Below are positions 54,721-63,862 of a stretch of 64,000 bases of DNA, piece after piece. The stretch spans positions 124,001-188,000 of IMG/VR virus record IMGVR_UViG_3300046517_002304. One strand, 5' to 3'. Source of the stretch: a virus. Under the pieces are notes generated by a model that saw nothing but the letters and a program-made list of their open reading frames with translations, was not told the DNA's origin and ran no database searches. Within the stretch, counting starts at the first letter, position 1; each line of letters opens with the position of its first letter. A program made the position numbers and the translations under genes.

Positions 54721-57517
54721 TCCTGTATCTTTTCGGGATGGCATCAAAGATTTCTTTGGTTTTGACAAAGGCCCATTTTGATTTTTCGCCGTTGCCATTT
54801 CTCCAGAAAGCAGCACTCCAAGAGTCAGAATTTGTCGCAAATATGTCAACCATAGTTCCTTTTTTAATAGGATGTTTTAAGTGCATTATAAGGTCATCTT
54901 CTCTGCTGTATGAAGGCGTGTCTTCCAGCAAGACAACATCTTCTAATATCGGACGCCCCAATGGGCAATGAATAAATTCATCTTCTGCTACATTTCCATC
55001 TTCTAGTTTGATTTTTACTGTTTTACACCCTTCAGATATTTTACCATCTATTTTGTCAATTACAACGTCAAATTTTTGGTCTGTTGCGTGATATTCTGTG
55101 CACCAATTAAAATCATCAGCATAACAATATACCGGAGTAGGGAATGAAGGTACCGTGATACCTAGAATGTCTTTTGACTGATGCCTAAAGCTTACAAATA
55201 TTATGTCGCCGATTTCGGCAAAAGTCAGCGGAGATGTATAATTTGTAGGGGTCCGACGAATCCCGTCTAAATACTTCCAATATTGGAATTTGTGAGTGAC
55301 AAGATAACTGCGCCCAACGACTATATCTTCATAATCAAACGGCGGCTCTTCCGTGGTGGAGCCGTATATTGCTTTTAAAAATTCGTTTTTACTCACCCAC
55401 TGATAAAAAAGTCTATTTTCAAAATCATGTGTAGAAATTTTTACTGCACAAGTATCATAAACTTCATGAACTAGTATCAATGATCCAGCAGGATGCAGAA
55501 TCGCTCCGTTCAATGTCGGTAATTGGGTTTTTAACTTATACTCTCGGCCAATTTCGATAACTGTTTCGGTATTCGTTTTTATTTCTTTCTTCTCAATTAT
55601 TCTAGAAAAAAGAGACTTGGTAACAAAAAACGGCGATTTCAGTGTTGGATAATCGCATGAAACATCATACCCAGATGAATGATATTTAATTACTGTAAGC
55701 GTTCTATTTTCTTTGTGCGGGAATCCAAAATATCTAGCGCCAAATTCATTTATATTATAAACGCTTCCTTCTGAAAATTTACTTTGTTTTTTTGTTTTTA
55801 CTTGCCATGCTTTCGTTGTATGCGCTAATAAAACGTCCTTTTCTATATCGCTTCGTAGAACTTTTTTATTTATAACATTCAGCCATGTTACATATTGAAC
55901 TGCCACCAAATTATTTTTTATTTCTACAACATCTAGTACTGTCCCAAGTTCAATGCACTCATACGGCTTATTTTTTAAAACTATTACCTTAGCGACCCGG
56001 TATAGTTCTCCTATTTTTATTTCATGATTTGGTTTTACTTTTGATTTATCTATTTTTACTGAGTGTGCATGTAAAACTGCCGTAGCTACGCTAATAGGCG
56101 TAATTTTAGATGATACAGATTGCACCAGAACAAAACTATTTTGTATTTTTATAACTTCTAGTATAACTCCAGCGATGACATAGTTATTATCACACAGCGC
56201 CATCTCTTTTATAACCTGGTATTTGTCTCCGACCATTACGCTACTATCATACTGGATTGTTTGTAGAGCAGATGACGCTAAAAATATTTTCTTTTCAAAA
56301 ACTAAAACACGGCCCTTTTTATTGCTACCGTCATCAGAAAGCATATATGTCACAACATTGTAATCGTCAACGCTTTCTATGCGCAGCAAGTTTCCTACTT
56401 GTGTGGTTAAGCCACTTTGGATATCGCTTATGCTCTTAGTTAAAGCATAAGTTTGGCCTACTATTAAGCGTTTGGCCAATGGAGGAAGCATAACAGTATG
56501 CATTTCTTGCAGATGACCGTCTTTTATAGCCGACAGTAAACTACCTAACGAAGCATCAAGAAAGAATCTAGAGTTTTCGTCTCTTTTATTACTTGACACG
56601 GACGCAATTAAGTTGTTTTTTATTTTTAAAACTGTGATTGTATCAAGACAGCTAGCTAACAGATTGCGGCCTGAATCAGCGCCGAGTCCATTTAGTCCTA
56701 TGCCACTTTTTGGAATTACTAAAAATTCACTGCCAACCAAATGTTCATGGTCTGGCTTTACATCGTTGCCTTTGGGAGCGGCTTTGTTTTTGGATTTCGG
56801 CGATGACTTGTGATGGTGTTCCCAAAATTCATCTTCATCACGCCATGCGAAAGAAATATACCGATCCCTTTCGCTGGTTAAATAACATCTTGTTGATATT
56901 CTGGCATCTTTATTGGACCCAATAGCATGTATTTCCACCATGCTATTTGCTTGAACAATTCCGTCTATTGCGTTGATGGTCTTGTTTGTTATATAAACTT
57001 GCCCGACTTTCAGAGCAGATTTCTTTTTGCCTGATATTAAAGCGAAGTTTTTAGTAAATTCACTTTTATCTACAAAGATATTGTGGATAGTATCTTTGCC
57101 GCGTTTTGTAAGCTTTAGATATTTTGACCACTTTCCTTGACATTGCTCTATTACGCTAAATGTGGAATCTTTATGATCGTCTACAGATAATATTTTTGAA
57201 CTATTTTTAGGAGGTAACCGTCTAGAGCATATAGTATCATGAATTATTTTATAAGACTTGCCTACGTATTCACACTCTATTTCGGGAATCCCCTCTGTAT
57301 TTTCGTCAAATACCCTATATGGGATTGTTGTGGGACAGTATGTCTCATGGTTGCGATATACAAGCGCTTTAATAGCATCACTTTTGATTCTTACTTCATC
57401 TACGTATAGAACATCGCCAGGTAAAAATTTGTGCTTTTTCCCTGTACTAAACTCTTTGGTGACCTTGAAGTAGTCGCCAATTAAGTAAAGAGCGTCTTGT
57501 TGGATAGCAATGTTCAT
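54701..57517 (-). CDS. SH3-like repeat protein (about 10 repeats)
   Basis: 938 residues with about ten to eleven repeats of 70-90 residues. Repeat starts include LIGDYFKVTKEF, YVGKSYKIIHDT, KVGQVYITNKTI, IVGQTYALTKSI, MVGDKYQVIKEM, KIGELYRVAKVI, EIGREYKLKTQL and VVGRSYLVTHKF, each followed by G-x-x-L-x-V and further strands. Predicted small beta barrels in a chain, probably binding nucleic acid, peptide or cell-wall polymer. No signal peptide or catalytic motif. In an operon with the MscL-like gene. Confidence 0.6.
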   Translation of the reverse strand: MNIAIQQDALYLIGDYFKVTKEFSTGKKHKFLPGDVLYVDEVRIKSDAIKALVYRNHETYCPTTIPYRVFDENTEGIPEIECEYVGKSYKIIHDTICSRRLPPKNSSKILSVDDHKDSTFSVIEQCQGKWSKYLKLTKRGKDTIHNIFVDKSEFTKNFALISGKKKSALKVGQVYITNKTINAIDGIVQANSMVEIHAIGSNKDARISTRCYLTSERDRYISFAWRDEDEFWEHHHKSSPKSKNKAAPKGNDVKPDHEHLVGSEFLVIPKSGIGLNGLGADSGRNLLASCLDTITVLKIKNNLIASVSSNKRDENSRFFLDASLGSLLSAIKDGHLQEMHTVMLPPLAKRLIVGQTYALTKSISDIQSGLTTQVGNLLRIESVDDYNVVTYMLSDDGSNKKGRVLVFEKKIFLASSALQTIQYDSSVMVGDKYQVIKEMALCDNNYVIAGVILEVIKIQNSFVLVQSVSSKITPISVATAVLHAHSVKIDKSKVKPNHEIKIGELYRVAKVIVLKNKPYECIELGTVLDVVEIKNNLVAVQYVTWLNVINKKVLRSDIEKDVLLAHTTKAWQVKTKKQSKFSEGSVYNINEFGARYFGFPHKENRTLTVIKYHSSGYDVSCDYPTLKSPFFVTKSLFSRIIEKKEIKTNTETVIEIGREYKLKTQLPTLNGAILHPAGSLILVHEVYDTCAVKISTHDFENRLFYQWVSKNEFLKAIYGSTTEEPPFDYEDIVVGRSYLVTHKFQYWKYLDGIRRTPTNYTSPLTFAEIGDIIFVSFRHQSKDILGITVPSFPTPVYCYADDFNWCTEYHATDQKFDVVIDKIDGKISEGCKTVKIKLEDGNVAEDEFIHCPLGRPILEDVVLLEDTPSYSREDDLIMHLKHPIKKGTMVDIFATNSDSWSAAFWRNGNGEKSKWAFVKTKEIFDAIPKRYRNVKTRD

Positions 57518-57524
57518 GAGCGCT

Positions 57525-57998
57525 CTATTTGCGGGGGCGAATTTTGATCTGTAGCTCTATGCCGCTCAACTTATGTTCATTATAAAAAACATCCATGGCG
57601 TCAATTTTTGCTTGCACATCATCTACAGAGTCTACTTCGCAGGTTTGGTATTCTTCGCCAAGGCCGCGATTGTACATAGCTGTCGCGACGAATTTCTTTT
57701 TCGGCACGAAGCTCATAAATGTGTCTATGCGATCTTCTACATCTATCATAGACGAATACTCTTCTACGTCAAATGTTTTTGAATTCATGGGTGTGGCATA
57801 CTTTTGTAAAAAGAAGTTGCCTTCGTGTTCGTAAACCAAAAACCCTTTATTGTTAATATCTTGCCAGAATGCAACGTCGTATTTCGGTTTAACCGCAGCA
57901 ATTTCGGGTACCTTATGAGCTATCGCACTATCATCACCCCTGTCCTCGGTACTTTGGTATCTTTCCATTTTACTGAAAAAGTCGTCAAGTTCATTCAT
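57525..57998 (-). CDS. Unknown acidic protein
   Basis: 157 residues. N-terminal disordered acidic part, then a mixed alpha/beta domain (KYDVAFWQDINNKGFLVYEH, FVATAMYNRGLGEEYQTCEV, VQAKIDAMDVFYNEHKL). AAGGTG ribosome site. Seven bases upstream of the long SH3-like repeat gene. No family recognised. Confidence 0.5.
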   Translation of the reverse strand: MNELDDFFSKMERYQSTEDRGDDSAIAHKVPEIAAVKPKYDVAFWQDINNKGFLVYEHEGNFFLQKYATPMNSKTFDVEEYSSMIDVEDRIDTFMSFVPKKKFVATAMYNRGLGEEYQTCEVDSVDDVQAKIDAMDVFYNEHKLSGIELQIKIRPRK

Positions 57999-58037
57999 GG
58001 CACACCTTGTTAAGAAACAAAAATCTGTTTACGATTA

Positions 58038-58526
58038 TCAGAGGCCCCAGTTTTTCTGCAAAAACTCCACTGTTCTCTTTACCCATCCTTGCACTTCTTT
58101 TCCTTCTTCTTGCTTCTGTGTTTCTAAATACCTGATTTCCGCCTTAGCCGCAATAGCATACATCTTTTCCATGAAAGCCTCCCATTCGTCGCCTGGGACG
58201 AAAGTTGTGGCGATACCGTCGCTTTCTACGTACACTTTATCAGAAAACCAAGTTACTGTCAATGTCTCTGCGTCGGACAAATACATTATTTCAAACTCTT
58301 TTCCGTATGGATACGCCTGAAACAACCATCCCATTTGCCGGGATGATTCGTCAGACTCAAAAATTTCTTGCGTCATCAATTCCCATTCTGCATGAGTGTA
58401 TTCGCCTTGGTCAATAATTGGCTTCCCGATGTGCTTAACAATACTTCTTGCCTTTATAGAAATTTTTTTCTGCGTTGCTTCTTCCCGCCGCTTTTGAATA
58501 ATCTGATTAATCTTTGTACTATCCAT
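58038..58526 (-). CDS. Unknown protein
   Basis: 162 residues; basic N-terminal helix (NQIIQKRREEATQKKI), a central domain with WLFQAYPYGKEFEIMYLSD and TLTVTWFSDKVYVESDG strands and a C-terminal helix. Overlaps the MscL-like gene by 8 bases. No family recognised. Confidence 0.5.
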   Translation of the reverse strand: MDSTKINQIIQKRREEATQKKISIKARSIVKHIGKPIIDQGEYTHAEWELMTQEIFESDESSRQMGWLFQAYPYGKEFEIMYLSDAETLTVTWFSDKVYVESDGIATTFVPGDEWEAFMEKMYAIAAKAEIRYLETQKQEEGKEVQGWVKRTVEFLQKNWGL

Positions 58527-58980
58527 CTGTTAAATCCTTTATGCAATATGGACAACGTGTGGCGCGAACATTAATGATCATCTGACAATACTGGCACGTT
58601 TTCTCTATATCTGACTTAGGGCATATTTTGTTTAATAGAGGGGTGAAAAGCTTCATGTAAAAAACATATAAGCACACAGAAATAATCAAAAAATCTAAAG
58701 TAGACCCAACAAATTTGCCGGCTTCTATGGTTAGACCATCGTAAATTTTGAACTCTAGATTTCTCCAATTTCGTTCTATCGAGCTATTGGTTAAAAAGCC
58801 TATTACCGGCATTAGAATGTTTTCTGATAACGCCGTTACCATTTTATTAAAGGATGTTGCCAACATTAAGGCAACAGAAATTTCTAACATGTTTTTCTTA
58901 AGAGCAAATTCACGATACTGCTTGATTTCATCCTTTATTTTTTCAGGGTCAAATGCGTGTTGGACGTGGTGGTGGCTCAT
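58519..58980 (-). CDS. mscL: MscL-like mechanosensitive channel with zinc ribbon
   Basis: 153 residues. The start of the channel domain (YREFALKKNMLEISVALMLA, then SFNKMVTALSENILMPVIGF) aligns with MscL TM1 (FREFALRGN type) and its MPP/LG loop; a periplasmic loop leads to TM2 (TLDFLIISVCLYVFYMKLF). The C-terminus has C129-x2-C132 and C143-x2-C146 (RATRCPYCIKDL), the zinc-ribbon tail known in some bacterial MscL proteins. Canonical MscL opens under membrane tension. It is the first gene of the operon 58980-53554. It could help lysis, ejection or osmotic control (inference). Confidence 0.8.
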   Translation of the reverse strand: MSHHHVQHAFDPEKIKDEIKQYREFALKKNMLEISVALMLATSFNKMVTALSENILMPVIGFLTNSSIERNWRNLEFKIYDGLTIEAGKFVGSTLDFLIISVCLYVFYMKLFTPLLNKICPKSDIEKTCQYCQMIINVRATRCPYCIKDLTDG

Positions 58981-59020
58981 GATTTATCTATGAATTAACG
59001 TATATTAACTATATTAGTGC

Positions 59021-59881
59021 ATGTTTCGCATATTTCAAAGATACACTGATCCGATAACCCGAGCAATTAAAAGAAAAGACATTACATTATGCCTAGAAGA
59101 GCGCAGGATGGAAGATGCGATATCTATTACTAGCGCTCCAGCATTAATAGCATACACTAATGATAAAGAAGGAGAAGATACTGTTTATCTTAATCCTGAT
59201 GAATATTTAATGTATCTTGTAGATGCTAAAAGAACATCACCGCCTATTGGGTGCAGTCAAACATATTTAACTGATATTTATGATGGTGGGGCTACCATAA
59301 GCATATTTGACGCCAAGCATCTAAAAGCGTTTGTGGGATGCCCAGTGGCGATTCTAAGCGATCTAGATGGCAAGGTGGTTGATTATGCTATTATTAAAGA
59401 AATAAACCAAAACCAATTGATTTTGTCAAATGAATTAAAAAATAAATACTACGCCGGAGCATTTGTCCATAACCTATCTAATCGATGGTGGAAATACCCT
59501 TTAAAAAAGGAATTTATAGGAATTAAGGCTGGCGCTTGCCGTCCAAGTAGCTTGCAGTTTTACGCAAGGTTTGACGGAAATGAAATTGAGATTATGATTA
59601 GCGATATTTTAAATAGAGGAACAATGGTGTCTTGTGATGTTTATGTAAGATTGGAGTCATTCTCTTTTATAGAGCCGCATTGGATGCCTGATGCAGCAGA
59701 CCTATCTTTAGACACGACTAATATTAAATTAGCAACATATGGCGGTGGAATAAAATGTGGTGGAGGGAAATTAAGTGATAAAGAATATTGTGTTGGTATT
59801 GTATCAAAGGATAAAATAGGCAGAGTAGATGTAAATGAATCTATTCCCTTCATTCAAGTGGTTAAAGTAGGATGCGCTTAA
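59021..59881 (+). CDS. Unknown protein
   Basis: 286 residues. Mixed domain with ATISIFDAKHLKAFVGCPVA and KVVDYAIIKEINQNQLILS strands, and a later GTMVSCDVYVRLESFSF beta region with Gly-rich YGGGIKCGGGKL. Soluble; possibly a virion protein. Its end overlaps the convergent gene by 20 bases. No family recognised. Confidence 0.5.
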   Translation: MFRIFQRYTDPITRAIKRKDITLCLEERRMEDAISITSAPALIAYTNDKEGEDTVYLNPDEYLMYLVDAKRTSPPIGCSQTYLTDIYDGGATISIFDAKHLKAFVGCPVAILSDLDGKVVDYAIIKEINQNQLILSNELKNKYYAGAFVHNLSNRWWKYPLKKEFIGIKAGACRPSSLQFYARFDGNEIEIMISDILNRGTMVSCDVYVRLESFSFIEPHWMPDAADLSLDTTNIKLATYGGGIKCGGGKLSDKEYCVGIVSKDKIGRVDVNESIPFIQVVKVGCA

Positions 59882-60545
59882 TGTCATCGTCGTCCTCTTT
59901 ATCGTTCTTATCCGAATACGCTTTTTGAAATACAAGTTCTGTAGCTACAACGTCCTGAAAGTCTAACATATATTTTTTCCATATGCCCCAGTTGGCCCAT
60001 AAGTGTTTGGACTTTTCTTTTACTTTTGCGCGTTGGGTTTCTAACAAATCGGAAATGTTATTATATCCAAAGTATGGATAAGAATATGGATTATCATATT
60101 GCTTCATTTCACTTTTATGAACAGCAGCAAATGCCTCCCATAACCAGTTTGTTTTCTTGACCACATGCGCCACTGGATTAAAGAATGTAGTCATATAATC
60201 CTGATATTCTTCTGCTTGCACTAGTCCATATCCGGCGTCAGAGTATTGCTTCCTACCATACAGGTATGGATTTGGTGTAAATTTTAAAATATAATAATCA
60301 CTTAATATTACACGATCATCATTGAATATATCGCTTACGTTAAATTCTAAAAAGTTTGGTAGGTATTGGCCTTTGCACCTGGATACAAACCAATGCTTAA
60401 TGCAGAAAGTGCCGTCTGGTCTTTTAGCTATAGTAATTACTATTTTATCATTCCACCTTCTATGCTCTATAAAGATAGAAGTGGGAAAATTAACACAGGT
60501 TTTTAGGACGCCTGTTCTGAGCACATATTCAAGAGCCAGTATCAT
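59862..60545 (-). CDS. Unknown protein
   Basis: 227 residues, many aromatic residues (NPYLYGRKQYSDAGYG, NPYSYPYFGYNN) and an acidic C-terminus (KNDKEDDDDIKR). No membrane span or known motif. Both ends lie close to plus-strand genes. Confidence 0.5.
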   Translation of the reverse strand: MILALEYVLRTGVLKTCVNFPTSIFIEHRRWNDKIVITIAKRPDGTFCIKHWFVSRCKGQYLPNFLEFNVSDIFNDDRVILSDYYILKFTPNPYLYGRKQYSDAGYGLVQAEEYQDYMTTFFNPVAHVVKKTNWLWEAFAAVHKSEMKQYDNPYSYPYFGYNNISDLLETQRAKVKEKSKHLWANWGIWKKYMLDFQDVVATELVFQKAYSDKNDKEDDDDIKRILL

Positions 60546-60570
60546 GATAATATATACTAGTTAGAACCAT

Positions 60571-60960
60571 ATGAAGAAACTCATCTTATTATTCTTAATG
60601 TGCCTTTCGGGCTGCGCCATCAGTCCTTTTTTAGGCCCAGCAGGGGATGCTATTGTTGCTTGGAAAGATGGGGAAGCGGACAGATACTATAATGCTAGTT
60701 CCGAAGCAATCTACAAAGCTACTAAGAGTAGTCTCATAAAATTAGGTATACCCATACTGAAAGATGAAGCCGTACGACCTGGAACTTATAATTTAGTTGC
60801 GGGCCATGGCGATAAGTTTAAGATTAATATAACAAATAAAAATATTCACATAACTTGCGTTAAGATAAGAGTTAATTTTATGGGCGATCATGATTACGCT
60901 GAGTTAATTTTTGGCACTATATCTAAAGAAATATATGTGATTAATTTTCCGAAAACCTAG
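60571..60960 (+). CDS. Lipoprotein, DUF3568-like
   Basis: 129 residues. MKKLILLFLMCLSGCAIS is a lipoprotein signal with LSGC lipobox. The mature part (WKDGEADRYYNASSEAIYKA, KFKINITN, VKIRVNFMGDHDYAELIF) follows the pattern of small DUF3568-type bacterial lipoproteins. It would be anchored in the periplasmic face of a membrane. Possible roles are superinfection exclusion or envelope change (inference). Its end overlaps the convergent GNAT gene by 20 bases. Confidence 0.65.
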   Translation: MKKLILLFLMCLSGCAISPFLGPAGDAIVAWKDGEADRYYNASSEAIYKATKSSLIKLGIPILKDEAVRPGTYNLVAGHGDKFKINITNKNIHITCVKIRVNFMGDHDYAELIFGTISKEIYVINFPKT

Positions 60961-61315
60961 GTCGCCATATCATAGTTGGCCCAAACATACTTGATAATCT
61001 ATAGTCCTTATTTCTGCCCTTATTGTGCACAAACCCTAATTTAGTATAAAATCTAAGTAGTGCCGCTTTTTTACCTGGTCCTGGTTCAGGACTCAAAACT
61101 ATCGGCTGGTTGATTCTCTTGGCGAAGTTTTGGATTTGCTGCATTACAGCAGTGCCTATACCTTCGCCGTGACGAGGGGTCTCAATATTGGAAATATGTA
61201 TCACCCCATCTTGTGACTGGAATACCCATAGATCTAATCCAGTGTATTTAGCTATTAGCTGTTGACGCAGAGCCTCCAGCTCTGCGTTTTCTTCTAAGAA
61301 TAACTTAAAATTCAT
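60941..61315 (-). CDS. GNAT acetyltransferase with capsid-targeting-like start
   Basis: 124 residues from the ATG at 61315, overlapping the peptidase gene by 11 bases. MNFKLFLEENAELEAL resembles the targeting pattern, with LEE as a possible (L/I)-x-E cleavage site. The GNAT core is clear: HISNIETPRHGEGIGTAVMQ with the R-x2-G-x-G acetyl-CoA loop, PIVLSPEPGPGKKAALLRFY, and TKLGFVHNKG. If packaged, it could acetylate a host protein after injection, as T4 Alt modifies RNA polymerase by another reaction (inference). Confidence 0.75.
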   Translation of the reverse strand: MNFKLFLEENAELEALRQQLIAKYTGLDLWVFQSQDGVIHISNIETPRHGEGIGTAVMQQIQNFAKRINQPIVLSPEPGPGKKAALLRFYTKLGFVHNKGRNKDYRLSSMFGPTMIWRPRFSEN

Positions 61316-62750
61316 TAAAGTATAGCCTATGAAGCTTTCCGCCAGACACGGCATGGGTTTTGGTGTGGAATTTTGAATAATCGATTGAATCAACAAATTC
61401 AACATCATTTTCAGCAACCAATTTATTGACCATAAACATAGCTGAATCCATAGCGCTGTCTTGATCTACGCTTAGCTCCTGTATCATACATCCAACTTTA
61501 TTAAATTCCATATAATGCTCGCTGGCAATTTCAATCTCAACGCCAGCCATACTAGCATTAAGAGCCACAAGACCATGCGCCTCTGGAATTTTAAAGCTAC
61601 AAACGCCCTTTTTTCTGACAATAGTTGTATCATTTAGCTGCCAAACTGTGTCCATGTCGTTAATTTCAATATCATCAATGTTTTTTTCACTTAACATTTT
61701 AATAGCAGGCTTTAGTATTTTACGACGAACGAAGGCGCTTTTAATTACAGCCTCGTATTTTGGAAAGTAGCTTCTAGCAGAAACCACCATTGCATTAGCA
61801 ATAGCTGCATAAAATCTATTGGTCAATGGAGCTAGTGTTAGGCACTTAAAATATATAGACGCCATTGCATCCCTGGCAGAAACAAGAGCATCATGAGCGG
61901 TCACGCCGTTTTTACGGTCTAGATTATACATTCCAACAAATGCTTCGTACCAGGCTCCGGTAAACACTCTGCTGAAACTATGGCATTCTCCACCGAGTTT
62001 CCCGTCGCCAGATGTATTATATGGTAGAGATTCTGGTATTGTATACATAAAATCATTGACTGCATTTCTAAGCGCGTCAGATAACCCTGCTCTCCCATCG
62101 GTCATACGATTAATCGCTACGCCCATTTGTTCCGCAAGACGAGAAATAAGATTACTTTTACTTAAGTCATCTCCAGTTTCAACCAAAGCATCTTTTATTA
62201 GTTCTTCGTGTTGTAGCGCGCTAAGGATTGCCATGGTATCGCCAAATGCTTCGTGAAACGCCGCAGTTTCTAAACATTGAACATTCCATAGGTCTGGACG
62301 AACTCCGTCTAATATAGCATGGCCAAGCTCGTGCGCGACAATGTCAGGTGACTCACAAGTATAGACTGTTTTGCCGTCTTTGTCTTTATCATAGAAAAAC
62401 TTTAAAGCTTGACGATCATAATAAGCATTAAATTGAACGCCTGCGCGAGGGAATACACTCAAGTTATTTATAGACGACCAACGATGCAGAGCGTGCATTA
62501 AATTAGGTTGAACAAATCCAAGAGTAAAGGCTAGAGTAGAATATACCTGCATAACTTGTGGGTCATTTTTATCACCGACGAGCGTAAAGACTGGGCACGG
62601 ATTAGGAAGGTTAGGAATATTAATCTTAACTTTTTCTGGAACCGATGGATCATCTAGAATATAATCAAAGTCCGAACCAATTGTTGGATTCATTGATTTT
62701 ACATTTGATTGTCGGTTAAAAAAATTGCCTAAGAATTTAAAGAATTGCAT
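61305..62750 (-). CDS. M4-like (thermolysin-type) zinc metallopeptidase
   Basis: 481 residues. H140-ELG-H144 in SPDIVAHELGHAILDGV and Glu167 in ETAAFHEAFGD give the HExxH plus Glu zinc site of thermolysin-type peptidases. A NTSGDGKLGGECHSFSRVF region fits the second domain with the usual His. There is no signal peptide or propeptide, so it acts in the cell or is packaged; the start MQFFKFLGNFF is only weakly like the targeting pattern. Late-type box upstream and GGAAA ribosome site. The GNAT gene follows with overlap. Confidence 0.8.
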   Translation of the reverse strand: MQFFKFLGNFFNRQSNVKSMNPTIGSDFDYILDDPSVPEKVKINIPNLPNPCPVFTLVGDKNDPQVMQVYSTLAFTLGFVQPNLMHALHRWSSINNLSVFPRAGVQFNAYYDRQALKFFYDKDKDGKTVYTCESPDIVAHELGHAILDGVRPDLWNVQCLETAAFHEAFGDTMAILSALQHEELIKDALVETGDDLSKSNLISRLAEQMGVAINRMTDGRAGLSDALRNAVNDFMYTIPESLPYNTSGDGKLGGECHSFSRVFTGAWYEAFVGMYNLDRKNGVTAHDALVSARDAMASIYFKCLTLAPLTNRFYAAIANAMVVSARSYFPKYEAVIKSAFVRRKILKPAIKMLSEKNIDDIEINDMDTVWQLNDTTIVRKKGVCSFKIPEAHGLVALNASMAGVEIEIASEHYMEFNKVGCMIQELSVDQDSAMDSAMFMVNKLVAENDVEFVDSIDYSKFHTKTHAVSGGKLHRLYFNEF

Positions 62751-62779
62751 ATTATTTTTTCCATAAGTGTATTATAGAA

Positions 62780-62787
62780 TATTTATT
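62780..62787 (-). promoter_or_regulatory. Late-promoter-like box AATAAATA
   Basis: Lies 29 bases before the peptidase ATG at 62750, leaving room for a short leader with GGAAA. Confidence 0.45.
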
Positions 62788-62801
62788 CAATCAAGTCTTA
62801 A

Positions 62802-63857
62802 TTAACTTGTAGCAGCAGTAAATTCCGCAATTTGGGCGGGCTTTTTAAACTGAGATGCTACTGCTCTAAGAACCGTCATCCATTCAGGGCTTCCTTTAGG
62901 CAGCGCTCTCCAGTCATCAATCGTCATCATAGTCCCACGGGGGGCCTTTGGATCAATGTATCTTTTTGCTATATGAACAATGTACTTATTAATTATTGCT
63001 TCTTTTGGCGTCATTGTGCCTGGCGCTGGGGGCGGAGCCGGGCCTGTTGGAGTTGCCCCTTTTGCTATTTCATCGTCTATTCTTTGAGCTTCTTGTTCTA
63101 CTATTGCATTATTACCTATATCATAATGATGCGTAAGATGCTGAACAAAGTCTAGGGCGCTTTCTGGTCTGCCTCCCATTGCTCCCATTTCCGCTCTATA
63201 GGTTGCATATAATTTTTTAAGCATGCTTTGCCAAGGAGCGGATTTACGCAAATATAGAGAGATGATAAATATTGACAGCAAATCTCTAATTGCCTTGTCT
63301 TTTGGCTTCCATCTAGCCCTTTTTTCAAATCCATCAATTATGAACTGATGCTCCGCTTTATCCTTGCTTGATGCATGCGGAGTATGGGTCTTAGGCGGTG
63401 TTGGAACTTGACGATGCTGTTCCCAGTTATCATCTAAAGTATTGTTAATAACCTGCGGATCATGAACTCCGGGAGGGAATCGGTATATCTTTGGATTTAA
63501 ATCATGTGCTTGTACATACAATCCAATTAATTCTCTTGGATTAAATTGATGCTGATTTACTTTATTGATACTATTTGTTAAGTCAATTAGGGTTTTATCT
63601 GGAATAATTTGATTTAAAGCCAAGGACTTTACGACATTAGTAAGATTTTTCTTAGCAAATAGGTCGGCTTTGTTCCACTTAACATTATGCTCACTTTGCA
63701 AAAACTTTATAAACTCATCCGCCGCTTTATTAAAATCTGCATCTGTAGGCTTGCCTTGTGTAATTCCCTGCATCATTCCTTGTGCGAATTGATTCACACC
63801 AGATAAGAATCCAGCTTCATCGTACTGATTGCTCCACTCTTTAAACCTTAATGCCAT
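62802..63857 (-). CDS. Probable packaged protein with capsid-targeting-like start
   Basis: 351 residues from the ATG at 63857 (MALRFKEWSNQYDEAGFLSG); an ATG 6 bases earlier is covered by a TAAATA box. RFKEWSNQ recalls the aromatic spacing of the targeting motif. The middle is helical, with a Pro-rich linker (GPAPPPAPGTMTPKEA) before a C-terminal helical domain. No family recognised. Confidence 0.55.
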   Translation of the reverse strand: MALRFKEWSNQYDEAGFLSGVNQFAQGMMQGITQGKPTDADFNKAADEFIKFLQSEHNVKWNKADLFAKKNLTNVVKSLALNQIIPDKTLIDLTNSINKVNQHQFNPRELIGLYVQAHDLNPKIYRFPPGVHDPQVINNTLDDNWEQHRQVPTPPKTHTPHASSKDKAEHQFIIDGFEKRARWKPKDKAIRDLLSIFIISLYLRKSAPWQSMLKKLYATYRAEMGAMGGRPESALDFVQHLTHHYDIGNNAIVEQEAQRIDDEIAKGATPTGPAPPPAPGTMTPKEAIINKYIVHIAKRYIDPKAPRGTMMTIDDWRALPKGSPEWMTVLRAVASQFKKPAQIAEFTAATS

Positions 63858-63862
63858 AAACA

